Shown here: positions 15,833 through 24,248 of the stretch, one piece after another
Layout: every line of letters starts with the position of its first letter
Position numbering within the stretch: position 1 is the first letter of the stretch
Source of the DNA: JAHELQ01 sp964491915
GTDB taxonomy: Bacteria > Acidobacteriota > Aminicenantia > UBA2199
Direction of reading: 5' to 3'
DNA: 64,000 nucleotides
NCBI GenBank assembly: GCA_964491915.1
Contig: CAZBHS010000017.1
Location: 1 to 64,000 of the forward strand
Notes under the pieces: model-generated
Databases searched by the model: none
The model's input: the letters and a program-made list of their open reading frames with translations, nothing else
What the model was told of the DNA's origin: nothing
Made by a program: the position numbers and the translations under genes

Positions 15833-16553
15833 GAAAGAACTGCGGGATACTTTGAAGGTTTTAGTCCACTGCCTCGGGGTTTTTCTCGTCTACCCGATTT
15901 TGCGGGCATTGGATTGGGATTTGGGATATCCACAATGGGATTTCAAGGGAGTAGGGGATTTTTTATACACGATTTTCGCGGTGGTATTCGCCGGTTACAG
16001 CGGAGTTGCGTTATTCTCATCTGAAAAGGTTGACGGGGCCATGGAATATTTGTTCTCCCTTCCGGTTTCGAGGCGTTATATTCTCGCCAGCAAGATCGGA
16101 TCCCGTTTGTCGGCGTTGCTGGCGGTGTATGTTGTGGGGCTTCTGGCCGGGACGTTGACAAATGCCGCCGCCGACGGATTGAGTCTATTGTTCCTTTTTT
16201 GCTTCGCTGTTTCTGTGGGCTTGGCGGTTGATTCGGTTTTTTTAGGATTGCTTGGAGTGTTGCTTTTCCAGTTTACCTTGTATTTTTCTTCCCTGACCCT
16301 TCAATTTGTCCAGGCGGGAATGGGAACGTCTTTTGAGCCGGCGGGAGTCGCGGTTTGTCTGCTCTTGCCCGGCCTCGTTCTTGCCGTGCCTGCGTTGTCG
16401 GCTTTCTGGATCACGTTTGAGCGAATGGACTTAAAGCCGAGGGAATACCACGCAAAGCCCTATCTATTGATCGCTTTACCTCCTCTAATCTTGTTGTTGG
16501 CTTTTGTGGTTATAAACCACCGTAGCTTTACCGGTTGGGTCAAATTGTATTGA
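15816..16553 (+). CDS. ABC-2 permease, first copy
   Basis: 245 residues, about six membrane helices. N-terminal FKKELRDTLKVL and the ALFSSEKVDGAMEYLFSLPVSR loop are typical of ABC-2 exporter permeases. Paralogue of the permease at 17976: both share KKE(L/I)RDTL, EK(x)DxALEYLxxLP(V/I)xR and LKPxxxHxKPYL. The two probably form a heterodimer. Substrate not deducible. Confidence 0.87.
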   Translation: MENMFKKELRDTLKVLVHCLGVFLVYPILRALDWDLGYPQWDFKGVGDFLYTIFAVVFAGYSGVALFSSEKVDGAMEYLFSLPVSRRYILASKIGSRLSALLAVYVVGLLAGTLTNAAADGLSLLFLFCFAVSVGLAVDSVFLGLLGVLLFQFTLYFSSLTLQFVQAGMGTSFEPAGVAVCLLLPGLVLAVPALSAFWITFERMDLKPREYHAKPYLLIALPPLILLLAFVVINHRSFTGWVKLY

Positions 16554-16579
16554 GGATAACTCTGAGTGAGGAAACAATA

Positions 16580-17965
16580 ATGAATAAGATTATCAAATTG
16601 TTGGTGTTAACTGTTTTGATGATATTGACCGTTATACTTGCCGGGTGCGGCCGGGGAATCGACAAGTATGTGGCCGAGGGTGACGTGGATCGAGTGAAAC
16701 GGATTCTTGATAAGGATCCCGCGGCTCTCCATACTAAAACCTCTAATTACAGCTCTTTGTTGCATGTGGCGGCGCAATATGGCCGCGATGAATGCGTCGA
16801 GTTATTGGTGAATAAAGGGCTGGAGCCCGATATTCTTCAAAGATACACCCGTCGGCGCCCAATTCACAAGGCGATAATGAATGGGCATTTGAGTACTGTA
16901 AAATTGTTGGTCTCCCTGGGGGCTTCGGTCAAGACAGTCTCCAGGAGCGATATCCCCCCTGTATATTTAGCTTCGCGAAACGGCCGGCTGGATATTTTGC
17001 GATTTCTTGTGGACAGAGGCGCAGATGTGGGGGAGAGATCAAAGAATGGTTTTAGCTCTCTTCATGCCGCCGCCATTGAAGGTTTTCTGGATATTGCGGA
17101 GTTCTTGGTGGAGAGAGGGGTGGATGTGAATGTCGAAACTGAAGGGAAAATGCGCCCTCTCCATAATGCGGCCCGTAACGATCATATAGATATTGGAATA
17201 TTTTTATTGGGGAAAGGGGCCGCGGTTGATCCCAAAAGTAATTATGGTTGGACGCCGCTTCTATTGGCATTGAGAAATAGAAATATCGATTCTATCCGAT
17301 TGTTTGTCGATCGGGGGGCCGATGTGTTTGCCGCGAACAATGGCGGGTTTACGATGCTTCATCTCTCCGCCTATTATAAGGATTCCGGTTTGATTGAGTA
17401 TTTTCTGAAAAAAGGCGTTTCGCCAAACGTTGTCAATAGCCGGGGAAATACAGCCTTGCATTATAGTGTCATCAGGAATCACCTGGATGGAGTGAAGTCT
17501 TTGTTGGCTTTTGGCGTTGATACAAATATTGAAGATAAATTTGGATATACGCCTTTGGAATGGGCGAGACATTCGGGGAAACGAAAGATTATAGAGTTAA
17601 TGACTTCACTACACAAAGCCGCGGCCGGCGGAGATCTAGCTGGAATCAAGGACTTGGCGAACAGATATCCTTCACTGGTAAATTGCCGGGATGAAAATGG
17701 GTGGCTGCCGCTACACCATGCCGCTAAAGCTGGAGCTGTAGAAGTAGTTAAAGCCTTGATCAAGGCTGGAGGCAAGAGGGGCGAAGAGGCCCTTTTGGAA
17801 TCGATTCCACTCTTGCGGGGATCGGTAGCCCGTCTAATGATTCCCTATGATATACGGGATCTTTCAAGACCCTATAATAAAACGGCGGCTGAGATCGCGG
17901 AGCAATTCAATCATCCGGACATAGCCGAACTACTGTCGCGGCCTCTCGAGCCGGCGGCTATTTAA
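16580..17965 (+). CDS. Ankyrin-repeat lipoprotein
   Basis: About 461 residues from the ATG at 16580, which has GAGGA upstream; the open frame extends back into the permease gene. A signal peptide with lipobox (ILAGC, Cys about residue 22) is followed by about ten ankyrin repeats (SSLLHVAAQYGRDECVELL, FSSLHAAAIEGFLDIAEFL, MRPLHNAARNDHIDIGIFL, NTALHYSVIRNHLDGVKSL, WLPLHHAAKAGAVEVVKAL). A membrane-anchored protein-binding scaffold at the cell surface or periplasm. It lies between the two permeases of one ABC exporter in the same operon, which suggests a role as an export partner or docking subunit, but nothing in the sequence proves it. Confidence 0.85.
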   Translation: MNKIIKLLVLTVLMILTVILAGCGRGIDKYVAEGDVDRVKRILDKDPAALHTKTSNYSSLLHVAAQYGRDECVELLVNKGLEPDILQRYTRRRPIHKAIMNGHLSTVKLLVSLGASVKTVSRSDIPPVYLASRNGRLDILRFLVDRGADVGERSKNGFSSLHAAAIEGFLDIAEFLVERGVDVNVETEGKMRPLHNAARNDHIDIGIFLLGKGAAVDPKSNYGWTPLLLALRNRNIDSIRLFVDRGADVFAANNGGFTMLHLSAYYKDSGLIEYFLKKGVSPNVVNSRGNTALHYSVIRNHLDGVKSLLAFGVDTNIEDKFGYTPLEWARHSGKRKIIELMTSLHKAAAGGDLAGIKDLANRYPSLVNCRDENGWLPLHHAAKAGAVEVVKALIKAGGKRGEEALLESIPLLRGSVARLMIPYDIRDLSRPYNKTAAEIAEQFNHPDIAELLSRPLEPAAI

Positions 17966-17975
17966 GGAGGAAAGC

Positions 17976-18716
17976 ATGTTGAGAAAAGAAATTCGCGATA
18001 CCTTGAGAATCCTCTTCGAATCGTCGCTATTGCTTCTGGCTTTTCCGGTGGTGTATTTGTTGGATGCGTTCGTGCTTCATTCGACGATTAAAACCATTGA
18101 ATTGGCTCAGGTTATATATATGATAAGCGGATATGTTTTTGTCGTATACTCTGGACTGGCGTTTTTTCGGAAAGAGAAGAAGGATCATGCGTTGGAATAT
18201 CTCCTGACACTCCCTATACCACGGGCAAAGATACTCTTCTATAAAATCGCACCCCGTTTGACGTTGGTGGTATTGATTGTTTTAATCCATGAACTTTTAT
18301 TCGCCAATCAGGCGTTGATCATGGCGGATGTGTTTGTCAATAGATTGTTGTTTGCGGTTTTAGCTCTGCATTTTATCGCTGTTTCCTTGAGTCTTCTTTC
18401 ATTCAACCTGATTGTGGGATTCATTGGCATTTACTTGATACAATTTATGTGGGTGCTTGCTTCGGAATTCTCTTTTAATGTATTCCGCAAATTCGTTGAC
18501 TATACGTTTGCGGTTTATAGCTCATGGACATGGATTTTGCCGGGAATTTTGATTTTGATTCCCCTGGCGATTTCCTTTATACTGTCTTTCCGGTCACTTG
18601 ATTTAAAGCCTGAAAAATTCCATATAAAGCCATATCTGGTGATATCGTTGCCATTACTCGCTTCGCAAGCGATTGTATTGTTTCTATTTTATGAAAAATT
18701 CAGTCGTTATTTTTAA
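17976..18716 (+). CDS. ABC-2 permease, second copy
   Basis: 246 residues, about six helices. Homologous along its length to the permease at 15816. Ribosome-binding site AAGGAGG seven bases before the ATG and 10 bases after the ankyrin gene stop. Last gene of the operon; terminator at 18734-18754. Confidence 0.87.
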   Translation: MLRKEIRDTLRILFESSLLLLAFPVVYLLDAFVLHSTIKTIELAQVIYMISGYVFVVYSGLAFFRKEKKDHALEYLLTLPIPRAKILFYKIAPRLTLVVLIVLIHELLFANQALIMADVFVNRLLFAVLALHFIAVSLSLLSFNLIVGFIGIYLIQFMWVLASEFSFNVFRKFVDYTFAVYSSWTWILPGILILIPLAISFILSFRSLDLKPEKFHIKPYLVISLPLLASQAIVLFLFYEKFSRYF

Positions 18717-18733
18717 AACTAAATAATCCACCG

Positions 18734-18754
18734 GGCCGGGAGGCGATCCCGGCC
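18734..18754 (+). terminator. Terminator of the ABC operon
   Basis: GGCCGGGA and TCCCGGCC arms around GGCGA, followed after a few bases by ATTTT. Confidence 0.6.
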
Positions 18755-18970
18755 TGAAATTTTACCTGACCAGGTGATACTAAAAGTTTTCCATTCGTTG
18801 TCTGGTTGGCCTCCAAAGATTGATTTGATTCGTATTACCGGGAAATTTTACATTTTCTTTACAAATTATTTATTATTTTTAAACTCAATGTGATAAAATG
18901 AAACTTAAAGATTTCGTGTTCCCTTTTATTTTTTGGAGTTCAATTTCCCAAAGCAATTGAAGGAAAAATT

Positions 18971-20761
18971 ATGAATCAAATCGATCTAAAGAAAATTATT
19001 GAAACAAAACAAAAAAATGTATTTAAAAATGTCCCACAACCTATCGTCTCATTGATTGTCCGGTTTTTGCAGCGTCTGATGCACGTTCGGGAAATCAACG
19101 AAATCCTTGCCAGAGGAAAAGGTAAAAAAGGATTCGAATTCATCGAAGAGGTGTTTGAGTATCTGGATTTCTCTTTTCTGCTATCAGGGAAGGATCGACG
19201 AAAAATTCCTGCGGAAGGCAGGTTGGTTATTGTATCCAATCATCCTTTGGGCGCCCTTGACGGTCTGGCGTTGCTGCGAGCCATTGGGGACGTTCGCCCG
19301 GATGTAAAAATTGTCGTGAACGATGTTTTGACGAAGATAGAAAATTTGAACGATCTGTTTTTGCCGTATGACATTTTCACGCCGAAAGCTCAGAAACAAA
19401 GCATCAAGGATATCGAACGAGCTCTGTTAGAGGAAAGAGCCGTCATATTCTTCCCTTCGGCCGAAGTGTCCCGTTTCGGTCCCCAGGGTATCGTCGATGG
19501 GAAATGGCATAAAGGCGCCGTTCATTTTGCACGGAAAATGGAGTCCCCTGTTTTACCCATTTATGTAAAGGGGCGTAATTCCATCATGTTCTACGCTATT
19601 TCTTTGTTGCACAAAGCGTTCTCTATCTTTATGTTGCCGCGGGAAATATTTTTAAAAAGATCCCGTAACATCACCATTAGAGTCGGAGATCCGATCTCCG
19701 CGAATAGTGTCAAGAAGAACATCGTCAATACCAAGGCGATGGCCAGTTTGTTGAAGGACCATGTCTACCGTATTGGAAAGGGTAAAAAAGGGGTTTTCAA
19801 AACCGAAAAAACAGTTATTCATCCGGTTTGCAAGGCTTTGTTGAAAAAGGATTTATCTAAGGCGATCTTGCTTGCGGAAACTCCCGACGGCAGGAAAACA
19901 TATGCAGTCAAGTACGAAGACGGCAAAAATGTGATCCGGGAGATTGCCAGGCTTCGCGAGTTGACTTTCCGGAAAGTGCAGGAAGGCACCGGGGACAAAA
20001 TGGATATAGATCATTATGATCGATTCTATACCCATATTGTCTTATGGGATGATAATGCCCTGGAGATCATGGGATCTTACCGGCTTGTCGTGTATGAGGA
20101 TGTCTGGGAAAAGATGGAGAAACAATCTATCTACACCGAGACGTTGTTCGATTATACCAATGACTTTGATTCCTACATGCGCAATTCTGTAGAATTAGGG
20201 AGGAGCTTCGTTCAGTACAAATACTGGAAAAGCCAGGCGCTGGATATGCTCTGGAAGGGCATTGGTTTGTATCTGAAGGGCCGCCCCCAGGCCCGCTATC
20301 TTTTCGGTTCGGTCAGTATTAGCCACGCGTATCCAGAGGAAGCCATCGATCTCATTGTTTATTATTACAATAAATGGTATCGTTCGGAGGCTCAGTTGGC
20401 GATTGCAAAAAACCGCTATATCATTTCTTCGGAAAAAGAAGAGAATCTAGAAATGCTGTTGAACGGCAATGACTTTGAGGAAGATTACAGAATTCTAAAA
20501 GGCCTGCTGAAGAATTACGGTTACGCGGTCCCGGTGTTGTTCCGCCAATATTCCATGCTGGTGCAGTTTGGCGGTATGAAAATGGTGGATTTCTGTGTGG
20601 ATCGCAGTTTCAACACCGTTGACGGTCTCATTCTGATTGATATCGAACGCATGGAACCCAGGAAAAGGGAACGGTACCATCTCGCCAATCGCGGTAAATT
20701 TGAGAAAACTTCTGAAGTTGCTTTTATTCCACCTATTGATACGCAACCGGTAACTGTTTGA
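18971..20761 (+). CDS. OlsF-like bifunctional acyltransferase
   Basis: 596 residues made of two acyltransferase units. The N-terminal half (about 60-270) is a PlsC/LPLAT domain with the HX4D motif NHPLGALDG, FFPSAEVSRFG (the EG/PE block) and LPIYVKGRN. The C-terminal half (about 300-540) is an OlsB/hemolysin-like GNAT fold (VIREIARLRELTFRKVQEGTG, YDRFYTHIVLWD, ETLFDY, ELGRSFVQYKYWKSQALDMLWKGIG, YLFGSVSIS). This fusion is that of OlsF, which makes ornithine-type aminolipids by N-acylation and then O-acylation. The amino acid acylated cannot be read from sequence. Ribosome-binding site GAAGGA. Monocistronic. Confidence 0.82.
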   Translation: MNQIDLKKIIETKQKNVFKNVPQPIVSLIVRFLQRLMHVREINEILARGKGKKGFEFIEEVFEYLDFSFLLSGKDRRKIPAEGRLVIVSNHPLGALDGLALLRAIGDVRPDVKIVVNDVLTKIENLNDLFLPYDIFTPKAQKQSIKDIERALLEERAVIFFPSAEVSRFGPQGIVDGKWHKGAVHFARKMESPVLPIYVKGRNSIMFYAISLLHKAFSIFMLPREIFLKRSRNITIRVGDPISANSVKKNIVNTKAMASLLKDHVYRIGKGKKGVFKTEKTVIHPVCKALLKKDLSKAILLAETPDGRKTYAVKYEDGKNVIREIARLRELTFRKVQEGTGDKMDIDHYDRFYTHIVLWDDNALEIMGSYRLVVYEDVWEKMEKQSIYTETLFDYTNDFDSYMRNSVELGRSFVQYKYWKSQALDMLWKGIGLYLKGRPQARYLFGSVSISHAYPEEAIDLIVYYYNKWYRSEAQLAIAKNRYIISSEKEENLEMLLNGNDFEEDYRILKGLLKNYGYAVPVLFRQYSMLVQFGGMKMVDFCVDRSFNTVDGLILIDIERMEPRKRERYHLANRGKFEKTSEVAFIPPIDTQPVTV

Positions 20762-20798
20762 CGACGCGAATAAAAAAGTAATACGATACTTATAAAAG

Positions 20799-20826
20799 GA
20801 GCTTTCCCTCATTTAGGGGAGAGCTC
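20799..20826 (+). terminator. Hairpin after the acyltransferase gene
   Basis: GAGCT...AGCTC with inner CCCTC/GGGG pairing 37 bases after the stop, followed by TTTGC. Imperfect. Confidence 0.4.
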
Positions 20827-20893
20827 TTTGCTATTATAGATGGCGCGTCACTTCGACTGTTTGTGAAAAATGAGCGAATTTAACTCCAAAGAC

Positions 20894-20922
20894 TTGAAAA
20901 AAAATATCACATAAGATAGAAT
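20894..20922 (+). promoter_or_regulatory. Promoter of the secreted-protein gene
   Basis: TTGAAA (20894-20899), 17-bp spacer, TAGAAT (20917-20922). It gives a leader of about 90 bases. Confidence 0.55.
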
Positions 20923-20963
20923 GAAATTCTCTTTGTATGTAAGGGACGTAATAAGCTAGATTG

Positions 20964-20978
20964 AAGGAAACTATATAA
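20964..20978 (+). promoter_or_regulatory. Leader element AAGGAAACTATATAA
   Basis: The same 15 bases recur twice at 62506-62520 and 62621-62635. In all three cases they are followed by AAAGGAGGT and CCAAGTG/CCAAATG. Here the element lies inside the transcribed leader, so it is an RNA-level or translation-related element rather than a core promoter. Confidence 0.5.
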
Positions 20979-21016
20979 GGCTATGTAAACTAACAAAGGA
21001 ATAAAGGAGGTTCCAA

Positions 21017-21886
21017 GTGAAAAAATTATTTCTTTCCGCAGCAATTATGTTGCTGATCGCACCGCTTATGGTAAGTGGAATCGTAGTGGGCCTGAATGAT
21101 GATATCCATTTTAACTACGATGGCGTTGTTGCCAATGATTTTCATATCGAAGGCAATGTGCACTCCAGTGGCGGCATTTGGCCGAAAATAACCGATATCC
21201 ATGTTATTGGCGATCCGGGTTCAGGCATCTGGGTTGTGGATGGCTATTGTTTGACTCAGGTTGGACCGGACGATTGGTTCTTCACCTGTGATTTCAGCAC
21301 CAATGGTTACATCCAGTTTTGCCAGTGGATCCACTTTGGTATTATGTTTAATGTTGAAGGTAAAAACATCATCACCAACCTGGTGGGCTGGTGGACTCTC
21401 GATGGTATCCCGCTAATGTCCGAGTCTTCCCTCGAAGATGTTGCCGGATTGAAACAGGTTGCCATCACCGGTTTTGATGTATATGGCGAGACTCCGGAAA
21501 CCAAAAAGGTCAAAATTATGAACCACACCAACATGCCAGTCGAAATGCCGGAATATGAAGTGGCGATCAGCCTTGAGCCTATTCCCCTAGAAGATATGTT
21601 TACCTATGATCTGGGTAATCCCGGTGAACCCTCACCTAAATATCCCCAGCTCGTATGGGTAAAAATCCCGACGGTTCCGAGCATTCTGTATCCCGACCAG
21701 GAATTCGAATTCCGTCTGGCTGACTATGGTATCTTGTTACAGCCCGGCCAGTACCTCTTGATGAGGGGCGAGCAGTTTGAAGTGGGCAGCAAGGTTATGT
21801 TGCAGGGCTTGAAAGCCAACGGTAACGACGCGTCTGTCCAGACAAACTTCCCCTGGGGTTTCTTCTGGGAACAGCACGGCGAATAG
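21017..21886 (+). CDS. Secreted protein of unknown function
   Basis: 289 residues with a clear signal peptide (KKLFLSAAIMLLIAPLMVSG) and no further membrane segment. The mature part is acidic, rich in Gly, Trp and Pro, with many short strand-like segments (DIHVIGDPGSGIWVVDGYC, WFFTCDFSTNGYIQF) and three Cys. It looks like an all-beta secreted domain. No family recognised. Very strong ribosome-binding site (AAAGGAGGT) before the GTG start, own promoter and a strong terminator: a well-expressed single gene. Confidence 0.75.
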   Translation: MKKLFLSAAIMLLIAPLMVSGIVVGLNDDIHFNYDGVVANDFHIEGNVHSSGGIWPKITDIHVIGDPGSGIWVVDGYCLTQVGPDDWFFTCDFSTNGYIQFCQWIHFGIMFNVEGKNIITNLVGWWTLDGIPLMSESSLEDVAGLKQVAITGFDVYGETPETKKVKIMNHTNMPVEMPEYEVAISLEPIPLEDMFTYDLGNPGEPSPKYPQLVWVKIPTVPSILYPDQEFEFRLADYGILLQPGQYLLMRGEQFEVGSKVMLQGLKANGNDASVQTNFPWGFFWEQHGE

Positions 21887-21910
21887 TATCGTTTACTAAG
21901 CAAAAATACG

Positions 21911-21940
21911 CCGGGGCACTGAACGTGCCCCGGTTTTTTT
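21911..21940 (+). terminator. Intrinsic terminator
   Basis: CCGGGGCAC-TGAAC-GTGCCCCGG followed by seven T. Confidence 0.88.
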
Positions 21941-22232
21941 ATTTATTTGACAAATTGTCGATTTTCCATTATTGTTTTTAGTACTATCATGAAAATATCT
22001 CGTGAGACTTAAATCTTGTTCGTCCCGTTATTAACCCTCTTTTTCATTTTTTTTCTGGCTATCATTCTTGAACCGGTCCTCAGGAAACCGCCGGTTCGAC
22101 GCGAGGCGATTCGCAGGGAGTTGGAAGTGGTTTGTATGAACCTGATAATTATCTTTTGTTCGCTTCTCTAAATGTGGCCTTGCACGCCGAGGTGTTGTTC
22201 CATCGGGATATTGGCGATTGGAAGGCGATTGG
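21941..22232. other. Noncoding stretch between convergent units
   Basis: AT-rich then GC-rich spacer without a supported gene. It holds a dyad GAACCGG (22070-22076)/CCGGTTC (22091-22097) and a direct repeat of GGCGATTGGAA just before the RiPP terminator. Short frames here have no ribosome-binding sites and look like noise. Confidence 0.5.
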
Positions 22233-22265
22233 AAAAGGTGGTTCTGGTTTTCAGAACCACCTTTT
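22233..22265 (-). terminator. Terminator of the RiPP precursor gene
   Basis: A perfect 14-bp stem (22233-22246 with 22252-22265) and 5-nt loop, seven bases past the stop codon. On the minus strand the 3' arm ends in CCTTTT. Confidence 0.75.
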
Positions 22266-22272
22266 GCCATCA

Positions 22273-22440
22273 TTAGCAGTTTACTTTGAAGATTGTGGGT
22301 GCGGTGTCCGATGTATCACAGGGGATACAGCAGCAAGTGCCGGGTTCGGTGAATGTCTCTCTTCCACCGATGAGGTTTTTCAAATTTTCATTGTCAAGAC
22401 GGGAAATTGTCTGCTTTCTTAGTTTTAACTTGCGATTCAT
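22273..22440 (-). CDS. Orphan RiPP (class I lanthipeptide-like) precursor
   Basis: 55 residues from the ATG at 22440, which has AAAGGAGG seven bases upstream; an upstream in-frame ATG at 22479 lacks one. The leader MNRKLKLRKQ-TISRLDNENLKNLIGG carries the K-L-K-L-x-K-x-T-I-x-x-L pattern and Gly-Gly end of class I lanthipeptide leaders of Bacteroidota and related phyla. The 29-residue core has five Cys, four of them packed in TCCCIPC and one at the C-terminus, plus several Thr and Ser able to form thioether rings. It has its own promoter and terminator. No LanB/LanC, protease or exporter gene is within the window, so modification enzymes must act in trans if it is used. It lies between a sulfur-respiration operon and a secreted-protein gene. 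Confidence 0.7.
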   Translation of the reverse strand: MNRKLKLRKQTISRLDNENLKNLIGGRETFTEPGTCCCIPCDTSDTAPTIFKVNC

Positions 22441-22462
22441 GTTGCCTCCTTTGTACTTCTTG

Positions 22463-22492
22463 ATTATCAACTTTTTCAAGAAAGAAAGTCAA
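22463..22492 (-). promoter_or_regulatory. Promoter of the RiPP precursor
   Basis: Minus strand TTGACT (22492-22487), 18-bp spacer, GATAAT (22468-22463), 22 bases before the ATG. Confidence 0.55.
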
Positions 22493-22536
22493 AATAGTTA
22501 ACATTTTAATTAAAAAAAGTAGAAAATTGACGCGAA

Positions 22537-22977
22537 TTATTGTCCTTCGTAGATGATGTTTTTGATTTCGTTGCAATGGACAATCTTTTGGTATACAGGG
22601 CAATCTCTGCAAGAGGGTAGTGGGTGGGCGCATTTTTTTTCGGACGACCAACAGGGTTTTGTCGAATCATCGAATGCGGAACAGGCAGATTGGATCTCTG
22701 CTGAACACTCTCGTAATTTCCAACAGGGAACCAACGCCATCAGGCGCCGGATCCCTTCAAAATTGAGACCTTCGTCTTGAATCATTTTTTTGATGCAGCG
22801 AACTTTCTCGATTTCCAGATCTGAATAGAGCCTACGCCCGGTTGGAGTTTTGTGAGATAGAATTAAGCCCTCAGCTTCGTATTGCCGGAGCGAGGGTACA
22901 GAAACGCCAAGCTTTTTAGCGGCGATTCCGATTGTGTACACCGGCTCATAAAACGAACGGTCGCTCTGCTTTGTCAT
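22537..22977 (-). CDS. MerR-family regulator with Cys-rich sensor tail
   Basis: About 146 residues from the ATG at 22977 (CGGAG upstream; frame open to 23022). The N-terminal MerR helix-turn-helix and wing read VYTIGIAAKKLGVSVPSLRQYEAEGL and TPTGRRLYSDLEIEKV. The effector region (about 85-140) contains nine Cys in the order PCW, REC, SAC, PCW, KKC, SCRDC and HCN, suitable for an Fe-S cluster, zinc or persulfide chemistry. Last gene of the Psr-like operon, after the rhodanese gene, so probably a redox or sulfide sensor of that operon. This is an inference from place and cysteines. Confidence 0.85.
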   Translation of the reverse strand: MTKQSDRSFYEPVYTIGIAAKKLGVSVPSLRQYEAEGLILSHKTPTGRRLYSDLEIEKVRCIKKMIQDEGLNFEGIRRLMALVPCWKLRECSAEIQSACSAFDDSTKPCWSSEKKCAHPLPSCRDCPVYQKIVHCNEIKNIIYEGQ

Positions 22978-23015
22978 TGTTTCTCCGTTACTTGACTCAA
23001 CGTGAATATAATATT

Positions 23016-23642
23016 TTAACATCCTTTCAGCTTTTTCTTCTTCTTTTTAGGGCGGAAAATTTTATTTTTTTTCTTTGGTTGGGTGATTTCGCCTTCCGGT
23101 GTGGATGCTGATCCACCGCCAAAATAGTTGCCCACTGATTTTGCCGCTTTGTACTCGAGGAGCTCGTCGTCGGAAAATTCTCCAGACGGAGGCTGCGGAT
23201 TGAGGATGACTTTGCTCCAATAGTTCAGCCCTCCTTCCAGCAGATAGGCATCGATTCCCGCGCTTTTCAACACGATCCACGCCTGGGCGGCGTGAGAGTT
23301 CCCATTTGAATAGATGACAATCAATTTGTCTTCCGCGGGTAATTCGTCCAGACTTTCACGTTTTAGCAATTTTTCCAATGGGATGTTGACCGCGCCTTTA
23401 ATGCTGGTTTTATAGTACTCTTCAGGGGAACGTATATCAATCAGCATATAATCCTTGCGCCCTTCGATAATCCATTCCGAAAGGGTTTGGGGCTGGATAT
23501 GGTCTTCGCTTTCCAGAATGCTTCGTCCCAATGTTTCCGGGTCGATTTTGTATGCCGTATTGTCCTGGGCCGGTAGAAAAATCATGATTGCCCCCAGGAT
23601 CAGGGCGATCAATATTCCAATTTGTTTTCCTTGTAAATTCAT
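23016..23642 (-). CDS. Membrane-anchored rhodanese-like protein lacking the catalytic Cys
   Basis: 208 residues. An N-terminal helix (about 7-25) places the rhodanese domain (about 45-150) outside the cytoplasm. Domain landmarks are present (YMLIDIRSPEEYYKTSIKGAVNIP, AYLLEGGLNYW), but the active loop after the central strand reads IVIYSNGNSHAAQ: Ser where the sulfur-accepting Cys should be. It is therefore unlikely to carry persulfide and may bind or sense sulfur compounds. The C-terminus is very Lys-rich (RPKKKKKKLKGC). Start overlaps the stop of the upstream YeeE gene. Confidence 0.82.
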   Translation of the reverse strand: MNLQGKQIGILIALILGAIMIFLPAQDNTAYKIDPETLGRSILESEDHIQPQTLSEWIIEGRKDYMLIDIRSPEEYYKTSIKGAVNIPLEKLLKRESLDELPAEDKLIVIYSNGNSHAAQAWIVLKSAGIDAYLLEGGLNYWSKVILNPQPPSGEFSDDELLEYKAAKSVGNYFGGGSASTPEGEITQPKKKNKIFRPKKKKKKLKGC

Positions 23643-24238
23643 ACTTCCTCCTGACTGGCGAATTTTTTCTCTAAAAACTCAGAACCCCAGAATCCTCCCA
23701 GGGCGATTAAAATGACAATAAAACCGACGATTCCTGCTGGAACACCCAGTAGGCGCGGCAAGGTGAGGGATTCACCCACCAATCCGCTATTGTAGAAATC
23801 ATAGGCCATGGGGATGATTTCACCAAAGACGAACATTCCTACCAGGGCGCCGATGATGTAGAACAGGGCGTCCACTTTGAGGGTGGATAAGCCCACGACA
23901 CTGGTGCCGGGGCAATAGCCGCCGATGACAAAACCGGCTCCCATGATCCCACCGCCAACAATGCCGGGCCAGAGATAACTTGGGTTGATAAAGATGGAAT
24001 TCAGATCCAACCAGCCGAATGCGTTGAAAAATATCAACCCGGTCATCGTTGTGATGATGGCGGTGAACATGACTTTAAACACGGTCATGTCGCGAAAATA
24101 AAATTGTAATGCCAATACCCTGGAATTTCCGAATCCGGCGCGCTCCAGGAAAAAACCGAAACCGATTCCAATGACAAACGCGATCAAGAGGCTCAGCTCT
24201 TGCTTAAAACTTGAAAATATTTCTAATGGTGCAAACAT
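23639..24238 (-). CDS. YeeE/YedE-type sulfur-compound transporter subunit (GGYCPGTS half)
   Basis: 199 residues, about six helices. GFGNSR and GGYCPGTSVVG match the conserved second-half motifs of YeeE/TsuA, which imports thiosulfate through cysteine-lined relays. Here the family appears as two half-length genes, this one and the one at 24249. Role in the operon: moving thiosulfate or a related sulfur species across the inner membrane next to a Psr-like reductase. Confidence 0.85.
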   Translation of the reverse strand: MFAPLEIFSSFKQELSLLIAFVIGIGFGFFLERAGFGNSRVLALQFYFRDMTVFKVMFTAIITTMTGLIFFNAFGWLDLNSIFINPSYLWPGIVGGGIMGAGFVIGGYCPGTSVVGLSTLKVDALFYIIGALVGMFVFGEIIPMAYDFYNSGLVGESLTLPRLLGVPAGIVGFIVILIALGGFWGSEFLEKKFASQEEV

Positions 24239-24248
24239 GATGTCTCTC

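Noticed and set aside
22132..22422. 96-codon plus-strand frame across the RiPP precursor
   Set aside because: It overlaps the precursor and its terminator in antisense, and has no ribosome-binding site. The minus strand gene has leader, promoter and terminator.
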